From: Marsupella aquatica
Taxonomy: Eukaryota; Marchantiophyta
Direction of reading: 5' to 3'
DNA length: 64,000 bases
NCBI GenBank assembly: GCA_973895155.1
Contig: OZ316891.1
Location: forward strand, 12,772,001-12,836,000
In this document: positions 61,190-64,000 of the stretch, piece by piece
How positions within the stretch are numbered: the first letter of the stretch is position 1
How the letters are laid out: every line of letters begins with the position of its first letter
The notes under the pieces: generated by a model
Databases searched by the model: none
Seen by the model: the letters and a program-made list of their open reading frames with translations, nothing else
What the model was told of the DNA's origin: nothing
Position numbers and translations under genes: made by a program

Positions 61190-63785
61190 CTCCATTTAAT
61201 CTTTGTACTCTCATCCATCTATTCCCCCCTGAGGATCCTCAGTTTGGTTTTCCAGTTTTCTTCTCCTTTTGCCAATGTATTGTAGCCGGTCGTTTGCCTC
61301 CTCCCGTCTCTCGGCTCTTGAGTGCTTCTCGTTTATTGGCCATGGCTAAGTCTTCACCGGGTGTTCGGCCAATTGCTATTGGGGAGGTTTTTCTTTGGCT
61401 TGTGTCTCGCACACTTTCCTCGCAGTTTCGCTCTGCACTATCGGATCATCTCTCTCCACATCAGTTTGCAGTTGGCGTTCCTGGCGGTTGTGAGACAGTT
61501 ATTGCGGGTATTCGAGCTACCTTGGACCTCCACCCTGATTGGGTTGTCCTCCAGGTTGATGTCTCTAACGCTTTTAATACGGTTTCTTGGGCAGCCATTT
61601 TTCATGCTTTGAGGGCGGCGGATCCAGACATCCAGTCCCTGATCCCCTTTGTCCGTTGTTTTTATGGACTCGAGGCCCCACTCTTCTATAGTCATCACTC
61701 CTCTACAGGTGTGTATACCACTCTTTCCTCTGTAGAAGGTACTCGTCAGGGTGACCCTTTGGGTGGGCCTCTTTTTGCCATTGCCCATTTTACAACTTTA
61801 CGGAAAGCCGCCATGGCCCACCCCCAGTGTATCTTCCCCCCCTTTCAGATGACACCCACATCATTGGTCCTCCTGCCGCGGTTACTTCTGCCCTCGCCAC
61901 TCTTTCCACCCATTTGATGGGCCTCGGTTTACGAGTTCAGCCTGTGAAGAGTCGTGCATGGAGTCTAGCTGGGTTACCCTCTGATCTTGCGCTTCCCCCA
62001 GGGTTCTTACGTCCAGCCGATGGTCTTCGGGTCCTTGGCTCCCCAGTCGGTACCGCCTCCTTTTGCTCCTCTTTCATCGTTGACTCTCTACAGGTTGCCT
62101 TAGCCTCTACTCCTATGCTCCCTAAGTTAGCAGATTCTCAGGCAGCATTTGGGATGTTGTTGAGGTGCATCCACCCTCGTGCATCTTATCTGGCTAGGAC
62201 GCATCCCCCTACCGAGGATCTTTGTCTCCACCTTCGAGCATTTGATGTCTCCATTCATCAGACCCTGGCCTCTCTTTTGGGGCCGGGTACGTTGCTCTCA
62301 TCTCCGTGGCTTCATCGACAACTCAGTCTTCCTATTTTGCAGGGTGGTTTTGGGCTTACTTCCATTAAGAGCCTTGCACTTTTGGCCTTTTTGGGTGCGT
62401 GGGCGGCCACCTTCTCATTGTTGGCCGATCGTTTTCTTATTGAGAATCGCCCTTTTTTACTTTCATCTCTCATGGAGGTAGAGGAGGGTTCCCTCCCGTT
62501 TCAGGTTCATTTGCGTGCAGCGCGGTCCTCATTACCAGATCCCATTCGCGCCGCGTTACCTTCTTTTCAGGAGTTTTTATCCTTGGATCCCGTTCGTCTT
62601 CAGGCAGACCTCCCTGGGCGTATGCACACTTTCACCCTTTCCAGCATCCTCTCCGAGGCACCTGACACGGACCGAGCTTGGATTCTTTCTTCCGGAGGGA
62701 AGGGCGCAGGTGGATGGCTTCAGGCCAATCCAGTCATTCCTCATTTGCGGATATCTTCAACGGAGTTCTCCACAGCCATGCGTCTTCGTATGGGGCTGCC
62801 CCACCCACTTCTTGCAGGTTTACCCCCTTCTTGCACTTGTGGGAAGCCTTGTGATGCCACAAGTGTCCATCTTCTTCGGTGCAATTTGGGAGGTGAAACC
62901 ATTATTGTTCACGACGTTGTGCGAGATGCGACTGCTCAGGTTCTCTCTGGCTCTTTGGTATGCGTGCGGCGGGAGGTGGTACTCGAGTTACCTGGTCCTC
63001 CATCACAGCGATTACGGGTGGATCTTACCATGGTCCGTGAGGGTCAACGTACATTGGCAGATGTAGTGGTGGCAAACCCATTGCGCCAAGACATCATTGG
63101 GACAACGGCAACTACGGCAGGGGCAGCAGCGTCACGTGCGGCAACAACGAAGGAGGCCAAATATGCTGCACGAGCTTCATTCGACAGCTTCCTCCCCCTT
63201 GCTCTGGAGCTATTTGGGCGTCTTCATCCTCAGTTTGATGGGCTTCTTCGGCAAGCTGCTCGGGATGTTCATGGCCGCATGGGTCCCACCGGACCCCCGC
63301 TTTCTATTTTGACCACGCACTTTCGCCAACGCATTTCAGTCACCTTGCAGCGTGCTCAAGCTCGGGCCATCTATCGTCGATCTCTTACAGTGGGTGCTAG
63401 TGTGCCTCCGCAGCGGCTAGCTCCCCTAGAGGATGTTCCAATCCCACTTGCCGATCTAGCTTTGACCTTTGATGTGGACCAGTAGCTTTTTGCCACATTC
63501 GCTAGGAATGATGAGGACCTCGGTCCGCTTGGGTTAGTTTTAGTCTCTCTTTCTTGGTTTTTAGAGGTTCCCTATTGCTCATTTCTTACTTTTAGTTCCT
63601 CTTTCTTGGTGTTTAGTGGTTCCCTTTTGCTCACTTCTTTTTCGATTGGTTTTGTCCACTTGGGCCCTCTTTTGTTTGTTCATTTGTACTCTGATTGGTC
63701 CCTTTGTATATAAAAAGTGTGTATATTCCATCTATTCAAATGTGCAATTCATCATGGCTCCAATCCTTTAATAAAACAAGCTTAC
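61190..63785 (+). mobile_element. 5'-truncated non-LTR retroelement with RLE domain
   Basis: The element begins inside the region just before the reverse transcriptase and runs through the RT and a restriction-like endonuclease to a 3' tail. The tail holds two diverged ~57-bp units ('tctttcttggtktttagwggttccc') at 63,545-63,645 and an 'aataaa' at about 63,770. RLE-type LINEs (the R2, NeSL and Utopia-like group) carry the endonuclease after the RT, as seen here, rather than an APE domain before it. 5' truncation is typical of target-primed integration that stopped early. Flanking target duplications were not found by eye. Confidence 0.85.
61216..63485 (+). pseudogene. reverse transcriptase/endonuclease ORF, one frameshift
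   Basis: The first frame runs to about 61,842, the second from there to 63,485. RT motifs are CIVAGRLP and GVRPIAIGE (finger region), LQVDVSNAFN (first catalytic Asp), GTRQGDPLGGPLFAI (RT block with RQGDP) and, after the frame change, LSDDTHIIG, which replaces the usual F/YADD catalytic pair. The shift maps to two C-runs, 61,821-61,825 or 61,836-61,842 (seven Cs), so it may be a replication slip or an assembly error. The C-terminal half carries a zinc knuckle (CTCGKPCDATSVHLLRC) at about 62,833-62,884, then the endonuclease core RVDLTMV...LADVVVANP, where the usual Pro-Asp reads Val-Asp. No stop codons interrupt the second frame (553 codons), so decay is recent. Confidence 0.85.
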
Positions 63786-64000
63786 ATAATCAAGGGGTCC
63801 GGGCAATAATTTCATTATTTTTCTCCTTTCTTCAAATTTCATGCAACTTTTAATTTTACTTTCTTTACCAAGAGCCAAGTAGAGTCCATATCTCAAAATG
63901 CCCTTACAGACCCTTCCGTAAATTACAGAAAGATGCAAAGAGAAGATTTTGAAAGAATTAAGGACACTGCACTTTAGCTAGCAGCTCAGTGACATTGTCA
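63786..64000. other. 3' flank of the LINE, nothing recognised
   Basis: This is AT-rich sequence without frames or repeats of note. Confidence 0.4.

Noticed and set aside
1-64000. CRISPR arrays, rRNA genes, complete tRNA genes
   Set aside because: None was seen. The tandem repeats lack the short-repeat/unique-spacer pattern, and the tRNA-like segments lack acceptor stems.

Overview
This is nuclear DNA from a land plant. Four conserved eukaryotic genes can be rebuilt exon by exon across GT-AG introns: ribosomal protein eS27, ARPC4 of the Arp2/3 complex, the casein kinase 2 beta subunit and an OTU-type deubiquitinase. An intact single-exon VQ-motif gene, a family known from land plants, is also present. 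Single-exon VQ genes, a non-LTR retroelement with a restriction-like endonuclease, and short single-copy genes scattered in repeat-rich spacers suggest a non-seed plant, perhaps a bryophyte. The species cannot be read from the sequence.

Layout. 2.9-5.5 kb: the OTU gene (-) interleaved with a candidate 155-residue gene (+). 6.3-9.3 kb: AT-rich repeats, a SINE and a long pyrimidine tract. 9.6-10.8 kb: eS27 (-). 11-14.7 kb: tandem repeats only. 14.8-20.7 kb: a five-exon gene (+) for an unrecognised ~882-residue coiled-coil membrane protein with two internal repeat systems. 20.7-25.7 kb: MITE, LTR-like and tandem repeats. 26.0-28.4 kb: ARPC4 (+). 28.4-34.6 kb: AT-rich spacer with palindromes, a SINE and minisatellites. 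36.1-37.1 kb: VQ gene (+). 38.9-42.1 kb: tandem repeats. 43.8-46.2 kb: CK2 beta (-). 48.2-50.9 kb: dispersed repeats and a motif array. 52.9-55.4 kb: exon-like segments of an unresolved minus-strand gene. 61.2-63.8 kb: a truncated, frameshifted LINE (+).

The conserved genes are housekeeping or signalling genes and do not form a pathway or operon: translation (eS27), actin branching (ARPC4), protein kinase regulation (CK2 beta), ubiquitin removal (OTU) and WRKY/MAPK-linked regulation (VQ). The least explained content is the coiled-coil membrane protein and the interleaved antisense pair at 3-5.5 kb.
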